DNA of 64,000 bases from Moraxella osloensis (lineage in GTDB: Bacteria > Pseudomonadota > Gammaproteobacteria > Pseudomonadales > Moraxellaceae), in NCBI RefSeq assembly GCF_001553955.1, contig NZ_CP014234.1, forward strand, positions 1,860,001-1,924,000. The letters are read 5' to 3'. The notes below the pieces were generated by a model. The model saw only the letters and a list, made by a program, of their open reading frames with translations, had not been told where the DNA came from and made no database searches. Positions 39,100-48,469 of the stretch are shown here, piece after piece (the first letter of the stretch is position 1; every line of letters starts with the position of its first letter). A program made the translations under genes and the position numbers.

Positions 39100-40319
39100 T
39101 CCGTTGCCGTAAAACCACCGACTTTAGGCGGTGGATATAAGGCAACTCCGAAACTATGCTTATACACAGAAATTCACTAAATGTGTTAAACTAACCCCAT
39201 GAAAACACTCAAGCTACGCATACGAGATAAACATATAGCAAAGCTTAACCATCTAAGCGGTGCAGTTAATTTCGTATGGAACTATGTGAATGACTTGAGT
39301 TACAAGCATCTGCAAAAGACTGGTAAATTCTTTTCAGCTTATGATTTGAACGAATACACCAAAGGTAGCGGTGAATTACTAGGCTTGCATAGTCAGACTA
39401 TTCAGGCAATCAATGAAACCCATGCCAAAGCTAGAAAACAATTCAAAAAAGCTAAATTGTCATGGCGAACCAACAACCCAACATCAAAGCGTAAAAGCTT
39501 GGGTTGGCTACCATTCAAACAATCGGCTATTAAGCACATTACCACGCACCAAACAGGCAAAAAGGGCTTAAAATCCACCTTACAGCTTAGTTTAGCCAAA
39601 GGACAAAAACTAGTCATTGACCTATGGGACAGCTACAACCTTAGCCTATATCAAATTAACACACTAGAAATCGTCCAAGACAGCCGTAACCGTTGGTATG
39701 CCTGTATCACCGTCAAAGACTACCCCAAACAATCATGCGGTACAGGTAGCATTGGCGTTGACTTAGGTTTAAAAGACAGTGCCACCGCCTCAAATGGCGA
39801 CAAACTACAAATCAAGCAAACGCTCAAATATGCCAAAGCGTTAGCCACCGCCCAACGTGCCAAAAACAAACAGCGTGTCAAGGCAATCCATGCCAAAATC
39901 AAAAACACACGCCAAGACCTAATCCACAAATTCACCACCCAATTAGTCAAAGACAATGCCCTAATCGTGGTAGGTGATGTTAGAACTACCCAATTTAACA
40001 GTAAAAAAGGCAAACTAGCCAAATCGGTTTACGATGCAGGCTGGTTTGAACTCAAACGACAACTGACCTATAAGTGCGAGAACGCAGGTTGTCGTTTTGA
40101 AATCGTGAATGAGAAATACACTACCCAAACTTGCTCGTGCTGTGGCGATATGTCCAGTAGCTTGAGCGGTAGAGCAGGTTTGCGAATAAGAGAATGGACT
40201 TGTGCAACGTGTGGCACACGGCATGATAGAGATATTAACGCCAGTCGGAACATTCTTGCGGTTGGGCTTAACCGTCTTGCAGAAGGAATCCCCGAACGAT
40301 AGGGAGGGGAGGAAGTCAA
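39100..40319 (+). mobile_element. IS200/IS605-type element with only tnpB (IS1341-like)
   Basis: The element contains tnpB and no tnpA. The left end shows the hairpin CCACCG-loop-CGGTGG at 39115-39134, a structure typical of IS605-group ends. The right end after tnpB has ATCCCC ... GGGGAGGAAGTCAA, the common IS1341-type terminus, closing at about 40319. The left boundary is approximate. No direct repeats are expected from this mechanism and none is seen. It sits between the ompA terminator and typA, without disrupting a gene. Confidence 0.78.
39199..40302 (+). CDS. tnpB: TnpB RNA-guided nuclease, IS605 OrfB family
   Basis: A 367-residue TnpB with an N-terminal helix-rich recognition lobe, a split RuvC nuclease and a zinc finger. 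RuvC-I is GSIGVDLGLKDSA (Asp188). Cysteines 312/315 and 335/338 form the zinc finger (TCSCCG and CATCG). RuvC-III is HDRDINASRN (Asp345). The RuvC-II site where ISDra2 TnpB has Glu reads LIVVGDV, with Gly259 instead; a glutamate at 305 (IVNEKYTTQTC) may take over. Full length with no stop, so probably active. The guide RNA would overlap the 3' end of the gene and the right end of the element. No tnpA is present. Confidence 0.88.
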   Translation: MKTLKLRIRDKHIAKLNHLSGAVNFVWNYVNDLSYKHLQKTGKFFSAYDLNEYTKGSGELLGLHSQTIQAINETHAKARKQFKKAKLSWRTNNPTSKRKSLGWLPFKQSAIKHITTHQTGKKGLKSTLQLSLAKGQKLVIDLWDSYNLSLYQINTLEIVQDSRNRWYACITVKDYPKQSCGTGSIGVDLGLKDSATASNGDKLQIKQTLKYAKALATAQRAKNKQRVKAIHAKIKNTRQDLIHKFTTQLVKDNALIVVGDVRTTQFNSKKGKLAKSVYDAGWFELKRQLTYKCENAGCRFEIVNEKYTTQTCSCCGDMSSSLSGRAGLRIREWTCATCGTRHDRDINASRNILAVGLNRLAEGIPER

Positions 40320-40340
40320 TATCAGCTATAAACTCAACTT
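40180..40340 (+). ncRNA. Predicted TnpB guide (omega/re) RNA region
   Basis: By analogy with characterised TnpB loci, the guide RNA scaffold spans the last ~100-150 bp of tnpB and the right end, and the guide is the host sequence beyond the GTCAA terminus (from 40320). Here the scaffold would include the TCCCC/GGGGA pairing at ~40288-40310. The 5' boundary is a guess. Confidence 0.45.
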
Positions 40341-40432
40341 AGATAAATTTAATCTATTTTTAACGATAAGATGTTATACTACCGCGTGTTTTAATTTCCC
40401 TTCCTAGCCGAATTTTCAAGAGCTATTTTTTT

Positions 40433-42271
40433 ATGTCAGATTCAATCAAAAATCTTCGCAATATTGCGATTATTGCCCACGTTGACCATGGTAAAACTAC
40501 TCTAGTCGATAAACTGTTACAACAATCAGGTACTTTTGGTGAGCGTGCCGCAGAAGTTGAACGCGTCATGGACTCTAACGCATTAGAGCAAGAGCGTGGT
40601 ATTACCATTTTAGCCAAAAACACGGCGATCAAATGGACCAATCCTAAAGACGGCGTTGAATACCGTATTAACATCGTCGACACCCCCGGTCACGCCGACT
40701 TCGGTGGTGAAGTTGAACGCGTGATGTCGATGGTTGACTGTGTGTTGTTATTAGTTGATGCCGTTGATGGTCCTATGCCACAAACCCGTTTTGTGACCTC
40801 AAAAGCATTTGCCCGTGGCTTAAAGCCAATCGTGGTGATTAATAAAATTGACAAACCAAGCGCACGTCCAGACTGGGTCATGGATCAGGTGTTTGATTTG
40901 TTTGATAATTTGGGTGCGACAGATGAGCAGCTAGATTTTCCCATCGTTTATACCTCTGCCATGAATGGTATTGCAGGGTTATCGCCTGACGAGCTTGCAG
41001 AAGATATGCAGCCATTGTTTGAAACCATCGTTAATGTTGTTGAGCCACCACAGGTGGATACGGACGGTCCATTCCGTATGCAGATTTCAAGCCTTGATTA
41101 TGATAACTTCAAAGGTTTGATTGGTATTGGTCGTATTCAGCGTGGCTCGGTTAAAACCAATACGCCTGTAACGATTGTTGATAAAGAAGGTAATAAACGT
41201 AACGGCCGTATCCTACAAATCATGGGTTACCATGGTCTTGAACGTATCGAAGTACCTATGGCGCAGGCAGGTGATATCGTCTGTATCACGGGTATCGATG
41301 CGTTAAATATTTCTGATACTATCTGTGATCCACAAAACGTAGAAGCCTTACCACCGCTAAGTGTCGATGAGCCAACCGTATCGATGACTTTCCAAGTGAA
41401 CAACTCACCGTTTGCGGGTAAAGAAGGTAAATTCGTGACGTCGCGCAATATTCGTGAACGCCTAGAACGTGAGTTAATTCATAACGTGGCACTTCGCGTA
41501 GAAGATACCGACAGTCCTGATAAATTTAAAGTCTCAGGTCGTGGGGAACTTCATTTATCTGTATTGATTGAGAATATGCGCCGTGAAGGTTTTGAGCTCG
41601 GTGTGTCACGTCCAGAAGTAATTGTTCGTGAAATCGATGGTGAGAAACAAGAACCCTTTGAAAATGTGATTTTTGACGTTGAAGAACAGCACCAAGGCGC
41701 GGTAATGGAGCAAATGGGCTACCGTAAAGGCGAATTGACCAATATGGAAGTTGACGGCAAAGGTCGTATCCGTATTGAAGCGATAGTACCGTCACGTGGT
41801 TTGATTGGTTTTCGCTCTGAGTTCTTAACCATTACCTCAGGTACCGGTATCATGACTTCAAGTTTCTCACATTATGGTCCTGTCAAAACAGGCGATGTGG
41901 CAAAACGCCAAAATGGGGTGTTGATTTCTATGGTGAATGGTACGGTATTGGGATATGCGCTATTTAACCTTCAAGAACGCGGTCGTATGTTTGTATCACC
42001 ACAAACTGAAGTATATGAAGGCATGATTGTTGGTCAAAACTCACGTAGCGATGACATGGTAGTCAATCCAACCAAAGCAAAACAGTTGACGAACGTGCGC
42101 GCCAGTGGTACCGATGATGCGATTATTTTAACGCCGCCAATCATTTTTACCCTTGAACAAGCGCTTGAATTTATTGAAGATGATGAGCTGGTTGAAGTGA
42201 CACCAAAATCAATTCGTCTACGCAAAAAATACTTGACTGAGAATGAACGTAAACGTAACGGTCGTAAATAA
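40433..42271 (+). CDS. typA: Ribosome-associated GTPase TypA/BipA
   Basis: BipA is a translational GTPase of the EF-G type involved in 50S assembly and stress growth. [20 protein letters not shown] is the P loop, [15 protein letters not shown] the G3 motif and [14 protein letters not shown] the G4 motif. The C-terminal SLVPS-type domain ([27 protein letters not shown]) is diagnostic of BipA rather than EF-G. Length 612. A terminator follows at 42320. Confidence 0.97.
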   Translation: MSDSIKNLRNIAIIAHVDHGKTTLVDKLLQQSGTFGERAAEVERVMDSNALEQERGITILAKNTAIKWTNPKDGVEYRINIVDTPGHADFGGEVERVMSMVDCVLLLVDAVDGPMPQTRFVTSKAFARGLKPIVVINKIDKPSARPDWVMDQVFDLFDNLGATDEQLDFPIVYTSAMNGIAGLSPDELAEDMQPLFETIVNVVEPPQVDTDGPFRMQISSLDYDNFKGLIGIGRIQRGSVKTNTPVTIVDKEGNKRNGRILQIMGYHGLERIEVPMAQAGDIVCITGIDALNISDTICDPQNVEALPPLSVDEPTVSMTFQVNNSPFAGKEGKFVTSRNIRERLERELIHNVALRVEDTDSPDKFKVSGRGELHLSVLIENMRREGFELGVSRPEVIVREIDGEKQEPFENVIFDVEEQHQGAVMEQMGYRKGELTNMEVDGKGRIRIEAIVPSRGLIGFRSEFLTITSGTGIMTSSFSHYGPVKTGDVAKRQNGVLISMVNGTVLGYALFNLQERGRMFVSPQTEVYEGMIVGQNSRSDDMVVNPTKAKQLTNVRASGTDDAIILTPPIIFTLEQALEFIEDDELVEVTPKSIRLRKKYLTENERKRNGRK

Positions 42272-42319
42272 TAGCAGATTTAAGCTATAAAATTTTGAAA
42301 AAGCCTAACATTTATTTAC

Positions 42320-42349
42320 AAAAAGCTTGTACCTGTTACAAGCTTTTTT
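42320..42349 (+). terminator. typA terminator
   Basis: AAAAAGCTTGTA and TACAAGCTTTTT form a 12-bp stem with loop CCTGT, 48 bp after the typA stop. Confidence 0.88.
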
Positions 42350-42464
42350 AATTTAATCTACACGCTTGCAAAGCAAAGGTTTGAAATTTTACACAATTCC
42401 TTATGATAATAAGGGTTTTTTAGTCAACGATTGTAGCAATTATTTTTAAATTAGGAGAAGTTAT

Positions 42465-42896
42465 ATGAGTATGATGTCAGAATTTAAGGAGTTTGCCCTC
42501 AAAGGTAACGTGATGGATTTGGCAGTGGGTGTCATCATCGGTGGCGCATTTGGTAAAATTACGACGTCATTGGTAGAAGATATTATTATGCCGATTATCT
42601 CTGCGATTATGGGCGGCAAAATCGACTTTACCAATATGTTTATGGTGTTAGGTGATGTACCTGCAGGCACCGCCATGACGTATGATGCGCTCAAAAAAGC
42701 GGGCGTGCCTGTGTTTGCATATGGTAATTTTATCACCATCTTAATCAACTTTATTATTTTGGCATTTATTATCTTTATGTTGGTGAAAGCTATGAACCGC
42801 CTACGCCGTCAAAGCGAAGCGCAAGAAGCGGCTGCACCAGAACCATCAGAAGAAGTACTATTGCTCCGTGAAATCAGCAGTAAATTAAGCAAATAA
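42465..42896 (+). CDS. mscL: Large-conductance mechanosensitive channel
   Basis: MscL opens under osmotic downshock to release solutes. The 143-residue protein has an N-terminal amphipathic helix ([27 protein letters not shown], quoted in part: [20 protein letters not shown]), TM1, a periplasmic loop, TM2 ([20 protein letters not shown]) and a cytoplasmic helix ending LLREISSKL. An AGGAG lies well placed before the ATG. Terminators on both sides make it monocistronic. Confidence 0.97.
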   Translation: MSMMSEFKEFALKGNVMDLAVGVIIGGAFGKITTSLVEDIIMPIISAIMGGKIDFTNMFMVLGDVPAGTAMTYDALKKAGVPVFAYGNFITILINFIILAFIIFMLVKAMNRLRRQSEAQEAAAPEPSEEVLLLREISSKLSK

Positions 42897-42951
42897 CGGT
42901 TTGTAAAAAAGCTGATAGATTAAAATTTCAGCCCATGTTATTTATAAATGA

Positions 42952-42984
42952 AAAAAAGCCTCCATGATAACTGGGGGCTTTTTA
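42952..42984 (+). terminator. mscL terminator
   Basis: AAAAAGCCTCCA and TGGGGGCTTTTT pair (with one G-T) around a 7-base loop, ~57 bp after mscL and before dadA. Confidence 0.82.
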
Positions 42985-43051
42985 TTGATTGCTAGTCAAT
43001 CTACCTTTTTTATCTATACATATTCATCAGCTAACGACAGTAAGGCAAGTT

Positions 43052-44401
43052 ATGACAAAGCAGGTAATCGTGCTTGGTGCAGGGGTGGTGGGTGTCACCA
43101 CTGCTTGGCAGCTACGACAAGCAGGGTTTGAGGTAACGGTAATCGAGCGTGAAAGCAGCGCTGCATTGTCAACATCGTTTGCCAATGGTGGGCAAATATC
43201 TGTATCACATGCCACGCCTTGGGCAAATCCTGATACACCCTATAAAGCGCTAAAATGGTTATTTCGAGAAGATGCGCCATTGTTGTTTCGCTGGCGTCGG
43301 TTGTTGGGTTTGCCGGGCAACGCGGGACAAGATACAGCCCCTGATATGGCGCTGTGGCGATGGGGTTGGCAGTTTTTGCAGCAGTGCAATGCGAAAAGTG
43401 CCGATGCTAATTTGGTGCAGATGGTCAATTTAGGATTATACTCTCGGCAGATACTGGGGGAAGTCAGGGCGCAAACAGGCATTGATTACGACTGTCTAAC
43501 ACGCGGTATTATGCATTTTTATACCGATCATGCTGAGTTTCAAGCAGCGATAGCACCCACTAAACGGATGCAGCAATTGGGCTGTGATCGGCAAGTGATT
43601 AGTGTGCATAAAGCGATAGAATTAGAGCCTGCGTTAACTGGTATTGGCAAAGAATTGGTTGGGGCGACTTATACCGCACTTGATGAATCAGGGGATGCCC
43701 AAAAATTCACCCACCGCTTGGCAGCACTTTGTCAACAGCAAGGGGTAACATTTTTATTTAATACTGCGATCAAACGACTTGTTTATCATAACCAACACAT
43801 TGCCGGTGTGGAAGTAATCTCCGTTGATAGCAAAGATAATGCGGCTTTGCCAGCGCAGTCACAGATACTGTCCGCCGATGCGTATGTACTGGCGTTAGGG
43901 AGTTATAGTCCTGCTTTAGTCAAAGCATTGGGTATCAATCTACCCATCTATCCTGCCAAAGGCTATTCAGCCACGTACCCCGTGTTGCGACCCGATGAGA
44001 CACCTTATGTAAGCTTGATTGATGATGAGTTTAAGCTGGTGTACTCGCGTTTAGGCGATCGCTTGCGAGTAGCAGGAACGGCTGAATTTAACGGGTTTAA
44101 CCTTGAGCTTAATCCCGTTCGTTGCCAAGCGATTACGCGGCGGGTGAGAGCGGTGTTTGGGGATGCGGTAGATTTGACCCAGCCAAATTATTGGACAGGG
44201 CTGCGACCGATGACACCGTCAAATGTGCCGATTATCGGTCGCGCGGTCAATCGTCAAGGACGTATTGATAATTTGTATCTCAACACCGGACATGGTACTT
44301 TGGGCTGGACGCACTCGAACGGCTCAGCAAAAGCGATTGCTGATATCATGCAAGGGCGTCAGCCACAAGTAAATTTTAACTTTGTGGGCTTGCAGGATTA
44401 A
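43052..44401 (+). CDS. dadA: D-amino acid dehydrogenase
   Basis: DadA is a membrane-associated flavoenzyme that oxidises D-amino acids (mainly D-alanine) to keto acids and feeds electrons to quinones. VIVLGAGVVGVTTAWQL is the FAD motif. SFANGGQISVSHATPWANP and GHGTLGWTHSNGSAKAIAD are DadA signatures. Length about 449. AAGG before ATG 43052 supports that start. The 3' end overlaps the phoR 3' end by 26 bp on the opposite strand. No alanine racemase (dadX) is next to it. Confidence 0.92.
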   Translation: MTKQVIVLGAGVVGVTTAWQLRQAGFEVTVIERESSAALSTSFANGGQISVSHATPWANPDTPYKALKWLFREDAPLLFRWRRLLGLPGNAGQDTAPDMALWRWGWQFLQQCNAKSADANLVQMVNLGLYSRQILGEVRAQTGIDYDCLTRGIMHFYTDHAEFQAAIAPTKRMQQLGCDRQVISVHKAIELEPALTGIGKELVGATYTALDESGDAQKFTHRLAALCQQQGVTFLFNTAIKRLVYHNQHIAGVEVISVDSKDNAALPAQSQILSADAYVLALGSYSPALVKALGINLPIYPAKGYSATYPVLRPDETPYVSLIDDEFKLVYSRLGDRLRVAGTAEFNGFNLELNPVRCQAITRRVRAVFGDAVDLTQPNYWTGLRPMTPSNVPIIGRAVNRQGRIDNLYLNTGHGTLGWTHSNGSAKAIADIMQGRQPQVNFNFVGLQD

Positions 44402-45704
44402 GGGATTGGGTTGGGATACTGGCAGATTTTGGAAAGGTGACAGTGAAGGTCGAGCCTTTGCCAACTGTGGAGGTGATATCCAAGGTGGCATGGTGCTGAT
44501 ACAAGACATGCTTGACAATTGCTAGCCCCAAACCGGTACCCCCTGTGTCACGGCTTCGACCCGTGTCCACGCGATAAAAACGCTCGGTTAAGCGCTGAAT
44601 ATGGCGCTGCTCGATGCCAATGCCATTGTCGGTCACGCTAAAACATACCCCCGCGTCACACTCATACCAACTAATACTAATCTCACCACCTTTTGGGGTG
44701 TATTTCATGGCATTGGTAATCAGGTTACTGAGCGCACTTCGCAGATAATCTTCATAACCCAAAATATGTAACGTGCTGTCGATGTGCAAATGAATCATAT
44801 GGTCGTATGATTTGTTGTACATCTGTGCATCGTCAAACAATTGCATTAGCATTTTAGGAATATCAATGTCTTTTGGCTCAGTGGGTTTTTCATCGTTCTC
44901 TAAGCGAGATAATAACAATAAGTCATTGATGATGTTATTCATGCGCTGACTTTGCTGCATCATCTGAGTAAACGCGCGAGCAATACGCGGATCTAAATCA
45001 GGCTGTTCACTCAAAGTCTCCACATACCCCATGATGACGGTAAGCGGCGTGCGAAGTTCATGCGAAACATTTGCCACAAAGTCTTTTCGCATCTGTTCTA
45101 AGTGCTGAAAACGGGTGACATCATAAATCAGCAGTAATTTTTCTTGCCCAAATTTGGTAATCTTGCACTGCACATAGCGCTCGATATTAGAGGGGCTGTG
45201 GATACGCACGCCATCGGGATAGTCTTCAATGTGGTGATAATATTGATGAAAAAGCGGGTTGCGAATAATGGTCAACACATTGCGACCTTGGTCGGGCGCT
45301 TTAAAATGAAAAAGCCGCTCGGCAGAGTTGTTCCACCATTCGATACAGTCGTTTTTATCAATCAGCATAATCGAGTCTTGCAATGCGCTTAGCGAGTCGC
45401 GCACTTTTTGCACCAGAGAAACGGTTTGCTGATGTGCCAATTTCTCTTGGCGATTGACTTGGTAGATATTACTGGCGATGACATTAAGGTTGGGCTCAAA
45501 TGCAGGCGGTAGCTCATCGGGATTTTTGTTATACCATGCTTTAAAGCGTTGTATCGACCATAAAAAATATAGCTGATAGAGGCACAGCCCTATCGCCAGT
45601 CCCCAACCCCAAAACCCTAATAGCCCGCCAATCAACAGCCCGGCAACCCCAGCTGTCACGACGGGTGAAATGCTCGCCCACATATTAATTTTTCTAGCAT
45701 CCAT
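44376..45704 (-). CDS. phoR: Phosphate-regulon sensor kinase
   Basis: A 442-residue histidine kinase that phosphorylates PhoB under phosphate limitation. Two N-terminal helices form the membrane anchor, followed by a PAS domain (LSALQDSIMLIDKNDCIEWW), the H-box VANVSHELRTPLTVIMGYVE and a HATPase domain with NLITNAMKYTPKGG (N box) and TGGTGLGLAIVKHVL (G box). Domain order matches PhoR. It is downstream of phoB but separated by a 175-bp MITE. The 3' ends of phoR and dadA overlap. Confidence 0.95.
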   Translation of the reverse strand: MDARKINMWASISPVVTAGVAGLLIGGLLGFWGWGLAIGLCLYQLYFLWSIQRFKAWYNKNPDELPPAFEPNLNVIASNIYQVNRQEKLAHQQTVSLVQKVRDSLSALQDSIMLIDKNDCIEWWNNSAERLFHFKAPDQGRNVLTIIRNPLFHQYYHHIEDYPDGVRIHSPSNIERYVQCKITKFGQEKLLLIYDVTRFQHLEQMRKDFVANVSHELRTPLTVIMGYVETLSEQPDLDPRIARAFTQMMQQSQRMNNIINDLLLLSRLENDEKPTEPKDIDIPKMLMQLFDDAQMYNKSYDHMIHLHIDSTLHILGYEDYLRSALSNLITNAMKYTPKGGEISISWYECDAGVCFSVTDNGIGIEQRHIQRLTERFYRVDTGRSRDTGGTGLGLAIVKHVLYQHHATLDITSTVGKGSTFTVTFPKSASIPTQSLNPASPQS

Positions 45705-45759
45705 TGAGAAAGCTTACTATAACGAAGTTGGGATAAGTTGGCAAAAATTTCAATGCAAT

Positions 45760-45934
45760 TAGGGCGTGTCCCTAATTCGGAACAAAGTATTTTTAATGGC
45801 CTAAAAATGCCTAAATCTGGCAAAACTGCGTTAAATTGTTTGACAATATTCCAATATTATCTGCACAATTTGCCTTGTTTTGCTGGCGATTTAGTCTATT
45901 TTTAGTCTCATTATCCAAATAGGGACACGCCCTA
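45760..45934. mobile_element. 175-bp MITE, copy B, in the phoB-phoR junction
   Basis: Same element as 11354-11528, with 174 of 175 bases identical. The inverted ends TAGGGCGTGTCCCTA are perfect. It lies 12 bp beyond the phoB stop and 55 bp before the phoR start, so transcripts from phoB into phoR must cross it. With self-complementary ends it could form an mRNA hairpin. Confidence 0.92.
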
Positions 45935-45946
45935 ATCAGGCTATTG

Positions 45947-46645
45947 TTAGTCGATTTTATTAGAAAAGCGATAGCCTGTGCCACGTACAGTTTGGATATA
46001 GTCGGCAAACCCAAATGGCTCAAGCACTTTACGCAGGCGGCGGATATGCACGTCAATGGTACGATCTTCGACATACACATTGCCACCCCACACTTGATCG
46101 AGTAGCTGGGTGCGGGTATAAGCGCGCTCAGGATGACTCATAAAGAAAGCAAGTAGCCGATACTCTGTCGGTCCGATATCCACCGCTTTGTTATTGGCAC
46201 TCACGCGCTGACTGGCAGGGTCAAGCGACAAGCCGCCTACGTCAATGGGTTTTTCGCCTGACAATGCGCTACTACGGCGCAATACCGCTTTGATACGGGA
46301 AACCAGTTCACGGGTGGAAAACGGCTTGGTGATATAGTCATCTGCCCCAGCGTCAAGTCCTTGGACTTTGTTGTCCTCTTCGCCTTTGGCGGTGAGCATG
46401 ATGATAGGAATTTCAGAGAGCATTTCATCTTTCTTTAGGCGGCGGCATAAATCAATGCCTGATAGCCCATTGGGTAACATCCAATCTAATAAGATGAGGT
46501 TGGGGCGATGATCGACCGCCAAATGATGGGCTTGAGAGACTTCTGAGGCTTGCAAACAATCAAATCCTGCCATCTCTAATGTGGTCACGATCATTTCTCG
46601 AATGGCAGGCTCATCTTCCACCACCAAAATAGTTTCATTTTTCAT
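45947..46645 (-). CDS. phoB: Phosphate-regulon response regulator
   Basis: PhoB binds Pho boxes when phosphorylated by PhoR. The receiver domain has VVEDEPAIREMI and LILLDWMLPNGLSGIDLC with the phospho-accepting Asp, and GADDYITKPFS; the OmpR-type winged helix has YTRTQLLDQVWGGN and RTIDVHIRRLRKVL. The 232-residue length and C-terminal TVRGTGYRFS fit PhoB. ATG 46645 gives the normal start; an upstream ATG at 46672 would add nine residues. A Pho box lies at 46734-46751. Confidence 0.96.
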   Translation of the reverse strand: MKNETILVVEDEPAIREMIVTTLEMAGFDCLQASEVSQAHHLAVDHRPNLILLDWMLPNGLSGIDLCRRLKKDEMLSEIPIIMLTAKGEEDNKVQGLDAGADDYITKPFSTRELVSRIKAVLRRSSALSGEKPIDVGGLSLDPASQRVSANNKAVDIGPTEYRLLAFFMSHPERAYTRTQLLDQVWGGNVYVEDRTIDVHIRRLRKVLEPFGFADYIQTVRGTGYRFSNKID

Positions 46646-46733
46646 AAATTTCTCAAGCGATAAAATAGGCAACTGTTTACCAAAATAATTTTATGACAAC
46701 AATATTACAATGCCCATATTACAACTTCAGAAT

Positions 46734-46751
46734 ATGACAGAAAAATGACAA
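46734..46751 (-). promoter_or_regulatory. Pho box upstream of phoB
   Basis: On the minus strand TTGTCAT-TTTT-CTGTCAT: two direct 7-bp half-sites with 11-bp phasing, matching the PhoB consensus closely. It lies about 90 bp before the phoB start. A further half-site TTGTCAT is at 46693-46699. Confidence 0.85.
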
Positions 46752-46834
46752 CGATAAGTTTTTAGGGCTTTTATTTGTGGTGTTGTAAAAAATTCGGCGT
46801 TTCACTCAATTTTTGGTACTTAACACAGGTCGCA

Positions 46835-47287
46835 TCACAGTTCAAAAATAAAATTTATCGGACCATCATTGCAACTGCTGACTTGCATATCTGCGCCAAA
46901 TTCGCCTGTTTGCACGGCTGCATATTGCGTCTTGGCATACGCTACTATCTCGGCAAACAAAGCGTTGGCAGTATCGGGCGCCATCGCAGGCTTAAAATCA
47001 GGACGTCTACCCGATTGGGTATTGGCAAGGAGGGTAAACTGCGACACTAACAGTAAGCCGCCATTAACCTGTTGCACGTTTTTATCCATTTTGCCTAGCT
47101 CATTTTCAAATACGCGATAGGTGAGGATTTTATCAATCATTTTTTGCCCCATCGCAAGCGTATCATCATGCCCAAGTCCAAGGTAGACAAGTGCGCCATG
47201 GGCAATCTCGCCGACGATTTGTTGTGGGTGAGGCGCTTGGTTGACTGCTACTTTGGCAAATTTCACCCGTTGTAGTACTGCTTTCAT
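46835..47287 (-). CDS. dtd: D-aminoacyl-tRNA deacylase
   Basis: Dtd removes D-amino acids mischarged on tRNA. The 150-residue protein has LLLVSQFTLLANTQSGRRPDF (the SQFTL catalytic region) and the C-terminal NDGPINFIFEL, whose Gly-Pro pair is the chirality filter. Its N-terminus MKAVLQRVKFAKVAV is canonical. It is divergent from psd, and upstream of phoB without evidence of co-transcription. Confidence 0.95.
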   Translation of the reverse strand: MKAVLQRVKFAKVAVNQAPHPQQIVGEIAHGALVYLGLGHDDTLAMGQKMIDKILTYRVFENELGKMDKNVQQVNGGLLLVSQFTLLANTQSGRRPDFKPAMAPDTANALFAEIVAYAKTQYAAVQTGEFGADMQVSSCNDGPINFIFEL

Positions 47288-47438
47288 GATTTTTCCTATC
47301 CGTCAGTTTGAGCGTAAGCGGCTTTACTTAAAAGCTAGCTTGTCGCTTAACTCGTAGCCCAGTGTTTAATATACCGTGATTCTAAGGGGGATTTTGATTA
47401 TAATAAGCCAACTTTAAAATGCCAATCTCGAGTAACTT

Positions 47439-48272
47439 ATGACCTTGTTTACCACATTACAATCGCTTGTCCCACAACAAAAAATCAGTGAAATCGCAGG
47501 TCGTCTTGCCCAAAGCCGTCATCCGATGGTGAAAAAAACCTTTATTCGTACCTTTGCTTCGGTGTATGGCATCAAGCTAGAGGAATATGCGCGCGGTAGT
47601 TTTTCTCAGTATGACAGTTTTAATGATTTTTTTACCCGTGAGCTCAAAGACGGCGCGCGCAAGATTGATGATGACCCAGATGCGCTTATCTGTCCTGCAG
47701 ATGGCATGATATCGCAATTGGGGCAAATCGATAAAGACCAAATCCTGCAAGCCAAAGGCAAATCGTATGAAGTTGGGCAATTGCTCGCGGATTATGAACT
47801 TGGTAAAGCCATGCAAGAGGGGAGTTTTGTCACCGTGTATTTGGCACCGACCAATTATCACCGCGTGCATATGCCGTTTGACGGTACCTTGGTAGAGACC
47901 ATCTATGTGCCAGGACAGCTATTTTCGGTCAATAACGAGACCGCTGAAAACATTACCGATTTGTTCGCCCGTAACGAGCGCTGCGTGTGTGTGTTTGATA
48001 CTGAGTTTGGTAAAGCTTGCGTTGTGCTAGTCGGGGCGATGATTGTAGCAGGGATTGAAACAGTTGCCACAGGCAAAATCAAACGTAGCGATCGCGTGCA
48101 GCGTCAAACTCATCAGATGACATTGAAAAAAGGCGATGAGCTTGGGCGGTTTTATTTGGGCTCAACGGTGATTGTGGTATTACCAAAGTCAGCGGGCATT
48201 GCTTGGGACGCAGGTCTTTCTAATTCAGTGCCGGTGACAATGGGTCAACGTCTGGGTACTTTTTTGCAGTAA
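47439..48272 (+). CDS. psd: Phosphatidylserine decarboxylase proenzyme
   Basis: Psd makes phosphatidylethanolamine. The 277-residue proenzyme is cleaved autocatalytically at the LGST motif (FYLGSTVIVVLP) to form the pyruvoyl cofactor. DSFNDFFTRELKDGAR, ICPADGMISQLG and VYLAPTNYHRVHMPFDG contain the conserved Asp and His residues of the self-cleavage triad. Monocistronic with its own terminator. Confidence 0.97.
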   Translation: MTLFTTLQSLVPQQKISEIAGRLAQSRHPMVKKTFIRTFASVYGIKLEEYARGSFSQYDSFNDFFTRELKDGARKIDDDPDALICPADGMISQLGQIDKDQILQAKGKSYEVGQLLADYELGKAMQEGSFVTVYLAPTNYHRVHMPFDGTLVETIYVPGQLFSVNNETAENITDLFARNERCVCVFDTEFGKACVVLVGAMIVAGIETVATGKIKRSDRVQRQTHQMTLKKGDELGRFYLGSTVIVVLPKSAGIAWDAGLSNSVPVTMGQRLGTFLQ

Positions 48273-48290
48273 GCTGCCAAGGTATAGGTT

Positions 48291-48317
48291 AAAAAGGTAG
48301 CACAGGCTGCCTTTTTT
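48291..48317 (+). terminator. psd terminator
   Basis: AAAAAGGTAGC and GCTGCCTTTTT pair (one T-G) around ACAG, ~20 bp after the psd stop. Confidence 0.8.
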
Positions 48318-48469
48318 ATGGGGTGTTTTAGCCAATTTGCATAGGTTGATTGCTCACATAAACTAAACGATAACGAAAAATATTTTAGTAAAATTTGTTT
48401 ATAATAGCCGACTTATGATTTTTGCCTGCTTTTTTATTTAGACGCGCTTTTTTATTTAAACTGATCACT

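Noticed and set aside
45811-46086. Frame running through the MITE into phoB
   Set aside because: It is antisense-frame noise across the insertion; phoB is fully explained in its own frame.
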